Source of the DNA: an uncultured Pseudomonadales bacterium | GTDB taxonomy: Bacteria; Pseudomonadota; Gammaproteobacteria; Pseudomonadales; Azotimanducaceae | Assembly: GCA_958296025.1 (NCBI GenBank) | Contig: OY282430.1 | Location: 3,276,477-3,340,476, forward strand | Reading direction: 5' to 3' | DNA length: 64,000 nt | Shown here: positions 25,185 through 34,574 of the stretch, one piece after another | Layout of the letters: every line of letters begins with the position of its first letter | Numbering within the stretch: position 1 is the stretch's first letter | Made by a program: the position numbers and the translations under genes | The notes under the pieces: model-generated | The model's input: the letters and a program-made list of their open reading frames with translations, nothing else | Databases searched by the model: none | What the model was told of the DNA's origin: nothing

Positions 25185-25907
25185 CTATAGCCCCTCAATT
25201 CTCTCAACGGCCCCCACTAATTCGTTGAGATGCGTTATGGCCACTGTCGGCAACGCCGAGAGCCCCACTTGCCACTTAGAGCGCTGCGCGGGGCCATGGG
25301 TCCAGACGGTATGCATGCCGACGCTGGCGGCGGCGGCGATGTCGTGGCTGGGATGGTCGCCCACATGCACGGCTTCGCCAGGGCTGACGTCGTTGTGCCG
25401 CAGGGCCTTGTGGAACAGGTCCGGCGCCGGCTTGCTGGCGCCCACGTCAGCGGCGCAAAAGCTGAAGGACAGGTAGCGGTCCAGCTTCAGCTTCTTTGGG
25501 TCCGCGTTGCCGTTGGTGAGGGAACCAAGGGTGTAGCGCTGGCACAGGTCATGGAGGGCTTCTAGGGCGCCTTCAAAGAACTCGATGTCATGCCGGGCCT
25601 CCAGGAACACGGAAAAGGCCCTAGCCGCAACCTGTCGGGCGCTGGCCTCGCGGTAGCCCGCCCGCCGCAACAGCACGAATAGGATTTCCTCCCGCAAGCG
25701 GGAGATGTCATGGGCCAAGTGGGGCTGGGCAGCGATGAGGTCCTGGCGCATGGCGAGAACATCCTCGCCATTGCGGTAGAGGGCGGCGGCGGCCGGCGCA
25801 TGGTCCTCCAGCCAAGCGGTCAGCCGCTTCTCCGCGCCGCGAAGAACCCTCTGCACATCCCAAAGCGTATCGTCCAAATCGAAGGTGATGACCTTGATGC
25901 GGGGCAT
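25185..25907 (-). CDS. HAD-superfamily phosphatase, YigB-like
   Basis: A 240-residue HAD hydrolase from the ATG at 25907. Motif I is FDLDDTLWD (nucleophile Asp10, acid Asp12). Motif II is in YTLGSLTNGNAD, motif III the Lys in KKLKLDRYLSF and motif IV in VHVGDHPSHDI. Its place directly downstream of xerC matches E. coli yigB, whose product dephosphorylates a riboflavin intermediate and FMN. That assignment rests on synteny and motif fit. Confidence 0.85.
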   Translation of the reverse strand: MPRIKVITFDLDDTLWDVQRVLRGAEKRLTAWLEDHAPAAAALYRNGEDVLAMRQDLIAAQPHLAHDISRLREEILFVLLRRAGYREASARQVAARAFSVFLEARHDIEFFEGALEALHDLCQRYTLGSLTNGNADPKKLKLDRYLSFSFCAADVGASKPAPDLFHKALRHNDVSPGEAVHVGDHPSHDIAAAASVGMHTVWTHGPAQRSKWQVGLSALPTVAITHLNELVGAVERIEGL

Positions 25908-26097
25908 GACGGAAAGAGACGGGCCGACGCCCCGCCCTACTCGGAATCTCGATGCCGAAGCCGCTTTTGAACCCAGCAAAGCGGCCGGGACAGCAAGCTT
26001 GGGCGCATGGCGCAGGCGGTTCCCGCAGCCGGGAAAGCCGGTTCAGCGGCGTTGGCGCTAACATCGAACACGACACAGGACCCAAAAAAGCGAACCG

Positions 26098-26973
26098 CTA
26101 CTCCGGCTGCCGTTCCGCCCGGGGATGGGCGGCGTCATAGACCTTGGCAAGGTGCTGGAAATCCAGATGGGTGTAGATCTGAGTGGTGGCGATGTCGGCG
26201 TGGCCCAGCATTTCCTGGATGGCCCGCAGATCCCCGGAGGACTCCAGCAGATGGCTGGCGAAGCTGTGCCGCAGCATGTGCGGATGCAGCACGTTGCTGC
26301 CCAGGCGGGCGATGCCCAAGCGCTTCAGCCTCTGCTGCACCGTGCGTTGGCTGACCCGGCCGCCGTCCCGGGTGACAAACAGCGCGTCGCTCGGAACTGC
26401 GCCGGGGCGGATGGCCAAGTAGGCTTGAATCGCCGCTACGCATTGGCCCGTCAGGGGCACCACCCGCGTCTTGGCGCCCTTGCCCGTCACCCGCATCATG
26501 CCGCTGGCCAAGTCCAGGTCGCGGATGTCGGCCTGAACCAATTCGCTCAGGCGAACGCCGCTGCCGTAGAAGAGCTCCATGATCGCCAAATCCCTCATTT
26601 CCAGGGCGTTCTTGGGCTTGAAGTCAAGCAGCTTGGCGGTCATGTCCGCATCCAGGGTGTTGGGCAAGCGTTGCTTACGCTTGGGCGATTTGGCGGCGGC
26701 CGCCGGATTGCTCCGCACCATCCCCTGCTTCTCCAGATAGTTGAAGAAGCTACGCAGGCTGGAGAGCAACCTCTGCAGGGTGCGGGGGCTGGCCCCTCGG
26801 GCATGGCGCCGCGCCACCATGTCGGCCAGGTGATGAGGCCGCACTTCGCTCCAAGGCGCATCGGTCTGGGCGGCGAAGCCCTCGATGTCCCGCTGATAGG
26901 CTTTCAGGGTGTGGGGGGAGTAGCGCTTCTCGAACCGCAGGTAGTCGAGGAAGTTGTTAAGCTGCTCGTCCAC
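26098..26973 (-). CDS. xerC: Tyrosine recombinase XerC
   Basis: Site-specific recombinase that, with XerD, resolves chromosome dimers at dif. From a GTG at 26973 the protein is 291 residues. The N-terminal SAM-like domain includes LRFEKRYSPHTLKAYQRDI. Catalytic residues are Arg141 (SGVRLSEL), Lys165 (GKGAKTR), His232 and Arg235 (HMLRH), His258 (GHAD) and Tyr267 (TQIYTHL). The start overlaps the end of the DUF484 gene by 17 bases. The lysA-dapF-DUF484-xerC-yigB order shows it is the core Xer protein, not an island integrase. Confidence 0.94.
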   Translation of the reverse strand: MDEQLNNFLDYLRFEKRYSPHTLKAYQRDIEGFAAQTDAPWSEVRPHHLADMVARRHARGASPRTLQRLLSSLRSFFNYLEKQGMVRSNPAAAAKSPKRKQRLPNTLDADMTAKLLDFKPKNALEMRDLAIMELFYGSGVRLSELVQADIRDLDLASGMMRVTGKGAKTRVVPLTGQCVAAIQAYLAIRPGAVPSDALFVTRDGGRVSQRTVQQRLKRLGIARLGSNVLHPHMLRHSFASHLLESSGDLRAIQEMLGHADIATTQIYTHLDFQHLAKVYDAAHPRAERQPE

Positions 26974-27652
26974 GCCGCTCGCCCACGACCGCCGCGGACA
27001 GCTGGTCGATGATGCGCGAAATGACATCGCTGATGTAGCCCAAGAACAGGGTGTCCATGTCCGGCAGGAAGTGCTGCGGGTCGCGGCTGCCGATGGCCAA
27101 GCAGCCGTCGCAGGAACGCAAGGCCAAGGGCAGCAGCACGGCGCTGCCATCCTGTTCGTGTTCCTGCATGGGGAAGACCTGCTGTAGTTCGCCGCTGCGC
27201 ATGGCCAAGCAGCGCGGCTGCCCGTTGCGGATGAAGACCGCCGTCGGCAGGGCCTCCGGGTGGCCAAGCACATGATCCAGATGCAGCTGCTCCCGTAGCA
27301 GATGGCAGCAGACGAAATCCGCGTCAAAGTCCACCACCAGGTGGGTGGCCAATACCTCGTTCAGTTCCGGCCAAGCGGATACATCGAGCAGGGCCAAGGT
27401 CAGGGTGCGCACGTTGGCGAACAGCTCGTCGTTGCTGCGGGCCGCCCTCAGCAGATCATTCAACTGGCGGCGCAGCAGGATGTTGCGCTCGCGCAGCACC
27501 TGCACTTGGCGTTCGATCAAGGAGATGGCGCCGCTGGAGTCGTGCGTCAAGGCGAGCTCGGCGAGCAGGCCCGGGTGGCCCTTGAAGATGTCCGGGTTGT
27601 TCTTGAGGAAGGCGACGACCTGCTCCTCCGAGACATCGGCCTGTTCCGGCAT
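26957..27652 (-). CDS. DUF484 (YigA-like) GAF-fold protein
   Basis: The product is 231 residues from the ATG at 27652 (MPEQADVSEEQ). VVAFLKNNPDIFKGHPGLLAEL is the hallmark N-terminus of DUF484. A coiled coil follows (SLIERQVQVLRERNILLRRQLNDLL), then a GAF-like domain ending with GCLAIGSRDPQHFLPDMDTLFL. Its biochemical role is unknown. It is conserved between dapF and xerC in gammaproteobacteria, and here the three are packed with overlaps. Confidence 0.9.
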   Translation of the reverse strand: MPEQADVSEEQVVAFLKNNPDIFKGHPGLLAELALTHDSSGAISLIERQVQVLRERNILLRRQLNDLLRAARSNDELFANVRTLTLALLDVSAWPELNEVLATHLVVDFDADFVCCHLLREQLHLDHVLGHPEALPTAVFIRNGQPRCLAMRSGELQQVFPMQEHEQDGSAVLLPLALRSCDGCLAIGSRDPQHFLPDMDTLFLGYISDVISRIIDQLSAAVVGERRGRAA

Positions 27653-27654
27653 GG

Positions 27655-28617
27655 TCAAACTTCAAGCTCCCCTGCATAGGCCCAACTGGCGGCGCCGATC
27701 ATTCTAACGGGCGCACCGGCGCCTTGCCAATGTATCCGCACCTTGCCGCCCGGCAGCGACACCTTCACCGAGGCGTCCAGCAGGCCGTGCAGACGGCCGG
27801 CCACCACTGCGGCGCAAGCGCCAGTGCCGCAGGCGCGGGTTTCTCCCACGCCCCGTTCATGCACCCGCAGCCGCATGTAGCCCCGGTCAACGACTTGGCA
27901 GAAGCCGATGTTGGCGCCCTCCGGAAAGCAGGGATGGCGGCTGAGCTCGCCACCCAGCTGGGCCACCGGCGCATCGGCGACGTTGTCCACAAAGATGACG
28001 CCGTGGGGATTGCCCACCGATACGGGGGTCAGTTCGACGATGCCGGCGCTGGTTTGAATGCTTTGCGCGTAAGACGGGCCGCCACCGACCGGCGGCCCAT
28101 GTGCGCAATCCTGATCCGAGGCTTCGGCCAAGGCGTCAGCAGCTGCTTCGGCAGTTTTCGCGCACGGCGCCTCGGCACGTCCGCCGACAGGCGCTTGCTC
28201 GGCGCGAAAGGGCACGTCGCCAAGGTCAGCGGAGGGCGCCTCAAACTCCACTTCCACCACATCTCCCGTCAGGGCGGCATGTACCCGCCGGCCGCAGGTC
28301 TGCAGCACCAAGCGCGGCTTGAAGCTCAGCTTTTGGCGGCGGATGAAGCGGGCGATGCAACGGACGCCGTTGCCGCATTGCTCGGCGACGCTGCCGTCGG
28401 CGTTGAATATCCGATAGTCGAAGTCCATCTCCGGCGATGTCGGCGGTTCGACGAGCAAAGCTTGATCGAACCCAACGCCGGTTCGGCGGTCCGACCAGCG
28501 CCGGATCTGAGCCGGCCTGACCGCAAACCCTTGGGTCACCAAATCGACGACCATGAAGTCATTGCCCAAGCCATGCATCTTGGCGAAGCGCAGCCGGGCA
28601 CCGTTCTTCCTAGCCAT
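27655..28617 (-). CDS. dapF: Diaminopimelate epimerase with internal insertion
   Basis: Converts LL- to meso-diaminopimelate for lysine and peptidoglycan. From the ATG at 28617 the protein is 320 residues against about 275 usually. The catalytic cysteines are Cys81 (EQCGNGVRC) and Cys263 (RACGTGACA); MHGLGNDFMVVD and SVGNPHGVIFVD are intact. An Ala/Glu-rich, low-complexity stretch of about 40 residues (140-182) is inserted before the second half. The start overlaps the lysA end by 8 bases. Confidence 0.94.
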   Translation of the reverse strand: MARKNGARLRFAKMHGLGNDFMVVDLVTQGFAVRPAQIRRWSDRRTGVGFDQALLVEPPTSPEMDFDYRIFNADGSVAEQCGNGVRCIARFIRRQKLSFKPRLVLQTCGRRVHAALTGDVVEVEFEAPSADLGDVPFRAEQAPVGGRAEAPCAKTAEAAADALAEASDQDCAHGPPVGGGPSYAQSIQTSAGIVELTPVSVGNPHGVIFVDNVADAPVAQLGGELSRHPCFPEGANIGFCQVVDRGYMRLRVHERGVGETRACGTGACAAVVAGRLHGLLDASVKVSLPGGKVRIHWQGAGAPVRMIGAASWAYAGELEV

Positions 28618-29872
28618 CGGCGTCCAAGCGTTCAAGAGCCAATTGATCGTTGATGTGCTCACGGCGACGGACCACGCGAAAATCCCCCCCCTGCACCAAC
28701 ACCTCCGCTGGCCGACCGCGGGAATTGTAGTTGGAGCTCTGCGCCATGCCGTAGGCGCCGGCGGCCCCGATGGCCAACAAGTCGCCTGGGGCCAACGCCA
28801 ATTCCCGCTGCTGCGCCAAAAAGTCGCCGCTTTCGCAGATTGGGCCGACGATGTCCCAAGCGGCGGTTTGCGCCTGTGCATCCGCCGGCTGCACTCGCTG
28901 CAGCGGATGCCAGGCTTGGTAAAGGGCCGGCCTCAAGAGGTCGTTCATGGCGGCATCGACCACGGCGAAGTGGGGCTGGCCAGCCTCCTGGCTTGGCTTC
29001 AGGTACTCGACCCGGGTCAACAACACACCAGCGTTGGCGGTGAGGAAACGGCCCGGCTCGATGACCAGCGTTTGCGGCCTAGCCGCCAACCGCGTCTCCG
29101 CCATCGCCGCCAATTGCGCCGGGTCGAAGGGCGCTTCATCCCGGTAGGTGACGCCAAAACCGCCGCCGATGTCGATGTGCTCCAACCTGACGCCTTGAGC
29201 GGCCAGCGCATCGACCAACTCCAACAGACGGTCCAGGGCTTCAAGGAAGGGCGCCACCCGGCCGATCTGCGAACCGATGTGGCAGGCCACCCCCCGCGCC
29301 TCAAGCTGCGGATGCCGCTGCGCCCGCAGCAACAGATTCAAGGCCTCCGCCGCGTTCACCCCGAACTTGTTGCGCTTCAAACCCGTGGCGATGTAGGGAT
29401 GGGTCTCGGCGTCCACATCCGGGTTCACCCGAACCGCCACCCTGGCCCTGCGCCCCAACAGAACTGCCTGCTCCCCCAGCCGCGCAAGTTCCGCGGCGCT
29501 TTCCACATTGAAACAGCCGATGCCGAACTTCAGCGCCAGATTGATTTCCGCCACGGACTTGCCGACCCCCGAAAAGATGATGGACTCCGGCACCGCCCCG
29601 GCGGCGACAGCGCGTTGCAGTTCGCCCCCGGAAACGATGTCGAAGCCGGCGCCCAACGCCTTCATCAGGCGCAGAACGCCGAGGTTGGCGTTGGCCTTGA
29701 CCGCGTAGCAAATCTGCGTGGGGATGCCGACAAAGGCCTGCTCCAATTGCTGGTAGCGCTCGGCGATGGCGTCGCCCGAATACACATAGGTGGGGGTGCC
29801 CACCACCTCGGCGATGTCGGCTAGGGAAACGGCGCCGGCGCAAAGCACGCCGCTCCGAACCTGAAAAGCCAC
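28610..29872 (-). CDS. lysA: Diaminopimelate decarboxylase
   Basis: PLP enzyme, last step of lysine synthesis. From a GTG at 29872 it has 420 residues. The PLP-lysine is Lys59 in CYAVKANANLGVL. Other conserved elements are GLKRNKFGV, HIGSQIG, IDIGGGFGV, EPGRFLTANAG, the active-site CESGDFL and GAYGMAQSSNYN. The start follows the lptM stop by one base, so translation is likely coupled. The lptM-lysA-dapF order matches other gammaproteobacteria. Confidence 0.95.
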   Translation of the reverse strand: MAFQVRSGVLCAGAVSLADIAEVVGTPTYVYSGDAIAERYQQLEQAFVGIPTQICYAVKANANLGVLRLMKALGAGFDIVSGGELQRAVAAGAVPESIIFSGVGKSVAEINLALKFGIGCFNVESAAELARLGEQAVLLGRRARVAVRVNPDVDAETHPYIATGLKRNKFGVNAAEALNLLLRAQRHPQLEARGVACHIGSQIGRVAPFLEALDRLLELVDALAAQGVRLEHIDIGGGFGVTYRDEAPFDPAQLAAMAETRLAARPQTLVIEPGRFLTANAGVLLTRVEYLKPSQEAGQPHFAVVDAAMNDLLRPALYQAWHPLQRVQPADAQAQTAAWDIVGPICESGDFLAQQRELALAPGDLLAIGAAGAYGMAQSSNYNSRGRPAEVLVQGGDFRVVRRREHINDQLALERLDADG

Positions 29873-29873
29873 G

Positions 29874-30119
29874 TTAAAGCGCCCAAGACGGGCTGGCGCA
29901 ACGCACCGGTGCGCCGCGCTGTTGCTCAAATGGCGAAGAGGCCGAACAATCGAACCGGGCATCGGCCCGGCGTCCTTGCACCTGCTGGGCGGCGGCCAGT
30001 AACGAGTTCGGCTCCTGATCGGGCGGACGCAAAGGCCCTTTTTGGCCGCACATGGCGACCTGGAGCAAAACGAACGCTATGGGAATCCAACGCACGGCGG
30101 CGACAACCCAGTGCAGCAA
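29874..30119 (-). CDS. lptM: LptM-like small lipoprotein
   Basis: Up to 81 residues. A hydrophobic signal (IPIAFVLLQVAMCG) ends in a lipobox whose Cys is followed by GQKGPLRPPD, the hallmark of LptM/YifL, which assists LptD maturation in the outer membrane. Position directly before lysA-dapF supports this. The annotated start is a TTG; a GTG at 30095 would give a shorter signal peptide. The C-terminal half is Arg/Ala-rich and atypically long. Confidence 0.78.
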   Translation of the reverse strand: MLHWVVAAVRWIPIAFVLLQVAMCGQKGPLRPPDQEPNSLLAAAQQVQGRRADARFDCSASSPFEQQRGAPVRCASPSWAL

Positions 30120-30225
30120 CGGGAAATGACTTTAGCGGCCCATTGTCCGCCAACGCAAGCCAGGGCGCAATGCATCGCCTTGGGCGGCAGCCTTTCCCCT
30201 TGGCCTTGGTTTTACCAAGTGCTCA

Positions 30226-33200
30226 TCAGCCACCCATGCGGTAAGTGAGGCCGACTTTGAAGACCCGCCCGAAGGGATTGTGGGTGAGGGTGTCGTAGTT
30301 CATTTCCCGGGGCACAAAGGGCGGATCCTCATCGGTCAGGTTGACGACCGAGGCCCAAACATCCACCTGACCCTGCATTAGGCTGTAGGTCAGGTGCAGG
30401 TCATGGGTGACCTGGCTGTCGATCTCGACCTCGCCGTCCACATAGTCATCAACGTAGTTGAGGCCGTAGCGCAGGTTCAGCACACCCCAAGCGTAATTGA
30501 CGAAGCCGCGCACCTTCCACTCCACCAGAGTGCGGGCTAGGGAGGTGGTGTAGTTCAAACGGCCCAGCGCATCATAGGCGCCGCCAAGCTGCCAAGCGTC
30601 GATGTCGTAGCCGAGGATGCGGGTGCCGCTGGCGCCGAGGCTGAACAACCCTGGCCCTAGGCCGATGCCGTAGCGGCCCGTGAAGTCGATGCCGTGGGTC
30701 TTAATGTCCGGCCCGTTGATGATGTTGATGTCGATGATCTCCACATCGGCCGCCACGGTGGAGCCACCGCCGAACGTCAGCCGGTTGAAGTAGGGGCTCG
30801 CCGCATCGCAAGGGTCGGTGGGGCCGGCCGGGCAAGCCGCCGCCAGAACGGCGGTGTAGGGTTCCGTCACCAAGGGCTTCTCAAAGTCAAAAGACCAGTA
30901 GTCCACGGTAACGAACAGGTTGTCGCTGTTGGTAAGCAAGCCATCCCGGTCGATCAACAAGCCCACATTGAGCGTGGTGGCCTGCTCCGGATCCAGATTG
31001 GGGTTGCCCTTGGTGTCGATGCGCTTGAAGGCGCCGGTCTGTGCGACGAACAGCAGCGAGTTAGACGAATTGTCCGCCACGATCTGATTGAGCGTGGGCC
31101 CCCGGAAGGTGGTGCCGACGGAGCCGCGCAGCCCCACGCCCGGCAGCAGTTGCCAGCGCACGGCCAGCTTCGGGTCCAAGCTGGATCCCGTGGCGCCGCC
31201 GTAGCCCTCGTAGCGCACCGAGAATTGGGCTTCAACGCTGTCGCTGACAGGCAATTGCAGTTCGCCAAACAGGGAGTAGATGTCCCGGTCCTCGTCAATG
31301 GATGAAATGGGCGGCAAAAACCCGAACAGGCCGTTGCGGTTGGTGGTGCAGTTCTTGATCTCGGGCCCCGCCGCGCAGGGAAACTGCTCGAAGTCGCTGA
31401 TGTCGAAGGGCGTGACCTCATAGGTTTCGCCGCGCCATTGGGCACCGACGGCGAAGCTCAGGACGCCGCCGGGCAGGGACCAGGGCAGGGCGCCGCTAAA
31501 CATGCCTTCAAGCACTAGGAGGGAGGCCTCTCCGCCTCTGCCGTAGTCCCCCGTGACCATGTACTCCCACAGATCTTGGTTGTTCAGCGCCGAGTTGAAG
31601 TCCGGGTTGGCGGCGACGCCGCCCGGCACCTGTGGGCGTGACCCCGGCATGGCGTTGGAGAAGGGAATCCAGTAGCGGCAAGGGCCTTGGCCGGCGTTGG
31701 CCATGAGGGTCTCCAAGGAGAAGGCCAAGTTGCCGTTTGCGTCATATTCGTTGGGTACCTGTTGTTCGCACTCGAAGCCGCCAAGCCCTTGGCGGGCGCG
31801 CGCGTCCCGATAGACCATGGTGTCGCCGCCGCCTTCGCGGCGCTCCGAAGCGGAGTAGGTGGCGGATGCGTTCCAGGTGTATTGGCCAACCGAACCGTCC
31901 AGCGTGACGTTCAAGCGCCAGAGTTCCGATTGCCGGACCCGCTCGTGCAGGGGCCCGTCCTGGCCGTAGGCGCGTCCGTAGAACCAAGCCACCTCCTGCC
32001 ACTCGGCGGGAACGCCGACGGCGGTCTGGGCTACATCTCCGGCCCAACGGCAGTAGTCTTGCGCACACCAGGCATAGTCCCCATAGAGGTCCGGATATTT
32101 ACTGGCCATGTCAACCAAGCCGGGATTGTTGGCCCTGATGGTGCGGGTTTCATCCACGAGCCGATTGGGGGGATAGGAGGGCGAGGTATTCCAAGCGGGC
32201 ACGTCGCTGTCCGTCATCAGGAAATTGCTGGACAGGGTGGTGGCGTCGTTGATTTCCCAAGAGAACTCGGTGAACCACTGCCAGCGCTCCGCCTCCTCGG
32301 CCAAGTTGTCAAACGGCGTGTACTGAAAGCGGCAAAAGCCGCCGGCGCTGTTGCCCAGCACACCGGCGGAGGTGCGCACACCGCCGAGCTTCTCGCAGTT
32401 CGGATCCACGATGCCGGTGGCCAGCAGGCCGACGAAGCCACCCACTGGCACCGCGTTCCAACGGTCCAAGGGCACCACCACCGACGGCCGCCCAACGCTG
32501 GACCAGCCGCCCAGCGGGCTATCGGCGTAGGAGCGCACCGCCCAATCCCGGTCAATGAGATGGAGCTCGCTGCGCTTGGCGTAACCGAATGAGCTGACGA
32601 CATGGCCCCGGCCTTCCGCCAGATCGGTGCCGAAGATCAAGCCGGCTTCGGTGTCGCCATTGGAGCCGTCAATGAACTCGTGGTTGGCGGAGACCTCAAA
32701 CCCGGTGAAGTCGCTGCGGGTGATGAAGTTCATGACCCCGGCGATGGCGTCGGAGCCGTAGGTGGCCGCGGCCCCGTCACGCAGTATTTCGATACGCTCC
32801 AAGGCGATGGTCGGCAGCATGTTCACATCCACCAGCAATTGCGCTTGGGCGCCGATGGCGTGCGGCGACCAGGTGGTTCGGTGGCCGTTGATGAGCACCA
32901 AGGAGCGGCTCGGCCCCAACCCGCGGATGTTGACGGTAGCCCGGTCCGCGCCGGCGCCGGCCTGAAATTGGTCGGTTTCCCCGTCCGCCCCTTGGCTGAA
33001 GGAAAGGTTCTTGATGACGTCCAAGAGCGCCGGCGCACCCTCCAAGGCCAAGTGGTCCCGCGACAAGCTGGTGACCGGCAGAGGCGCATCTTCGGGCGTG
33101 CCCTTGATGTGCGAGCCGGTGACGATGATCTCCTCGATTTCCCCCTCGGCATTGGCGAAGGATGAGATAGCCAATAAGGCGGCAGCAGCAATGGGACCGA

Positions 33201-33240
33201 TCAGTGGACGGGCTGGACGCCCTCGCTGTTTGGTGGACAT
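30226..33240 (-). CDS. Large TonB-dependent receptor
   Basis: Outer-membrane receptor precursor of 1004 residues. The signal peptide ends near SSFANA, followed by a TonB-box-like stretch EIEEIIVTGSHI. The plug domain contains VNIRGLGPSRSLVLINGHR then LERIEILRDGAAATYGSDAIAGVMNFITR. A 22-strand barrel follows, ending in GRVFKVGLTYRMGG. The GSHIKG and NGHR features are those of the IROMP-like receptors abundant in oligotrophs that take up organic ligands rather than siderophores. The ATG at 33240 has an AGGAG site 7 bases upstream. The substrate is unknown. Confidence 0.9.
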   Translation of the reverse strand: MSTKQRGRPARPLIGPIAAAALLAISSFANAEGEIEEIIVTGSHIKGTPEDAPLPVTSLSRDHLALEGAPALLDVIKNLSFSQGADGETDQFQAGAGADRATVNIRGLGPSRSLVLINGHRTTWSPHAIGAQAQLLVDVNMLPTIALERIEILRDGAAATYGSDAIAGVMNFITRSDFTGFEVSANHEFIDGSNGDTEAGLIFGTDLAEGRGHVVSSFGYAKRSELHLIDRDWAVRSYADSPLGGWSSVGRPSVVVPLDRWNAVPVGGFVGLLATGIVDPNCEKLGGVRTSAGVLGNSAGGFCRFQYTPFDNLAEEAERWQWFTEFSWEINDATTLSSNFLMTDSDVPAWNTSPSYPPNRLVDETRTIRANNPGLVDMASKYPDLYGDYAWCAQDYCRWAGDVAQTAVGVPAEWQEVAWFYGRAYGQDGPLHERVRQSELWRLNVTLDGSVGQYTWNASATYSASERREGGGDTMVYRDARARQGLGGFECEQQVPNEYDANGNLAFSLETLMANAGQGPCRYWIPFSNAMPGSRPQVPGGVAANPDFNSALNNQDLWEYMVTGDYGRGGEASLLVLEGMFSGALPWSLPGGVLSFAVGAQWRGETYEVTPFDISDFEQFPCAAGPEIKNCTTNRNGLFGFLPPISSIDEDRDIYSLFGELQLPVSDSVEAQFSVRYEGYGGATGSSLDPKLAVRWQLLPGVGLRGSVGTTFRGPTLNQIVADNSSNSLLFVAQTGAFKRIDTKGNPNLDPEQATTLNVGLLIDRDGLLTNSDNLFVTVDYWSFDFEKPLVTEPYTAVLAAACPAGPTDPCDAASPYFNRLTFGGGSTVAADVEIIDINIINGPDIKTHGIDFTGRYGIGLGPGLFSLGASGTRILGYDIDAWQLGGAYDALGRLNYTTSLARTLVEWKVRGFVNYAWGVLNLRYGLNYVDDYVDGEVEIDSQVTHDLHLTYSLMQGQVDVWASVVNLTDEDPPFVPREMNYDTLTHNPFGRVFKVGLTYRMGG

Positions 33241-33611
33241 TAAGGATCTCCTAAGCGCTCAGTGCGCCTGCCTGGCGGTTGCGTGGTTCTCTCCATTGCC
33301 CCAACTGAACGACCGGTTCCTGGAAGCGGCGACATTCTAGCGAAACCAGCGCACAAGGGGAAACCTTTCCGCATGCAACGCCGCCGACGCGACAGCCGTT
33401 TGCGCCACGCTGCGGCATAATGCCCTTCGCAATGGCTTAAGGGAGCACGGACGCACTGCGGGCCAACCCTCAGTTCGGCGCAGCCAAAAGACCAGCCAGC
33501 GCGCGGCCAGAGCAGTTTGCGCCTGGAGGGTTTTCAGAAAATTGCAGGCAACGGATTGAAGTCAAAGGCATTTCATCAGGGGACAAGCGGCTTGGTGCAA
33601 TATCCGGGCTA
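33241..33611. other. Intergenic region between divergent receptor and ABC genes
   Basis: About 371 bases. It contains the receptor's ribosome binding site (near 33245-33252) and must hold both promoters. I see no Fur-like box, hairpin or small gene here. Confidence 0.4.
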
Positions 33612-34574
33612 ATGCTCAAGCTCCACAATCTCGACCTAGGCGGCCGCGCCCCCTTCTCACACCAGTTTGCCGCTGGCGGCATCAGCGTGGTCGTTGGCCC
33701 CAACAATTCCGGCAAGACGCGGCTGGCGCGGCGCATCGCCGGGCTGGAAGGCTCGCCGCCGGGGACTGTCCTCATCGACGGCGTCGATGTCAGTGCGCTA
33801 GGCGCCGGCAAGCGGCGGGTTGGGCTGGTGTATCAGGCTTTCGTCAACTATCCCAATTGGCGTGTTTTCCGCAACATCGCTTCGCCGTTGGTGGCGGCCG
33901 GGGTGGGACGGAGGCAAGTTGCGCGCAAGGTGGGGGAGCTGGCGCGGCGGCTGCAAATCGATGACTTGCTTGAGCGGCTGCCCCATGAACTGTCCGGCGG
34001 GCAGCAGCAACGGGTGGCCATCGCCCGTGCGCTGGCGCAGGGCGGCCAAGTTTTGGTGATGGATGAACCCTTGGTGAACCTGGACTACAAACTGCGCGAA
34101 CAGTTGGAGTTGCAACTGCGCGAGCTGGTGCGTACCGAGGGCACGGCGGTGGTCTATCTCAGCTCGGACCCGAAGGATGCGTTCAAGCTGGCTGACGAGG
34201 TGGTGTTGCTGCATGACCGGGTAAAGCTGCAAAGCGGGTCGCCGCTTGAGGTGTATCAAACGCCTGTATCCGCTTTGGCGGCGGATGTGATGAGCGAACC
34301 TTGCGCCAACCGCATTGACGAGCGCACCTTGGTGCGCCCGGAACATTTGCGGCTGTCGCCCCAAGGGGACGGGGACCTGAGGTTCGCAGCCGAGGTGCAT
34401 GGCGTGGAAACCAACGGCGCGGAGACCTTTCTGCACTGCCGCGTCAATGGGCGGGCCTGGGTGACGCGGCTGCCGGGAATGCCGCAGGTTGAAGAAGAAG
34501 ACAAGGTGAGCCTGTACGCCTCCGCCATCGACATCCTAAGGTTCAGCCGCGAAATCTCCAACGGAAGAGTCTAG
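33612..34574 (+). CDS. Orphan ABC transporter ATPase, sugar/polyamine-importer type
   Basis: The product is 320 residues. Walker A reads GPNNSGKT rather than the usual GPSGCGKS. The signature LSGGQQQRVAIARAL, Walker B VLVMDEPLVNLDY and a C-terminal TOBE-like domain (about residues 235-315) resemble MalK/UgpC-type importer ATPases. No permease or binding protein is adjacent, so its partners are unknown. Its 3' end overlaps that of convergent queG by 4 bases. Confidence 0.82.
   Translation: MLKLHNLDLGGRAPFSHQFAAGGISVVVGPNNSGKTRLARRIAGLEGSPPGTVLIDGVDVSALGAGKRRVGLVYQAFVNYPNWRVFRNIASPLVAAGVGRRQVARKVGELARRLQIDDLLERLPHELSGGQQQRVAIARALAQGGQVLVMDEPLVNLDYKLREQLELQLRELVRTEGTAVVYLSSDPKDAFKLADEVVLLHDRVKLQSGSPLEVYQTPVSALAADVMSEPCANRIDERTLVRPEHLRLSPQGDGDLRFAAEVHGVETNGAETFLHCRVNGRAWVTRLPGMPQVEEEDKVSLYASAIDILRFSREISNGRV

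Noticed and set aside
26098-26973. Phage or island integrase
   Set aside because: The tyrosine recombinase lies in the conserved dapF-DUF484-xerC-yigB order and is the core chromosome-dimer resolvase.
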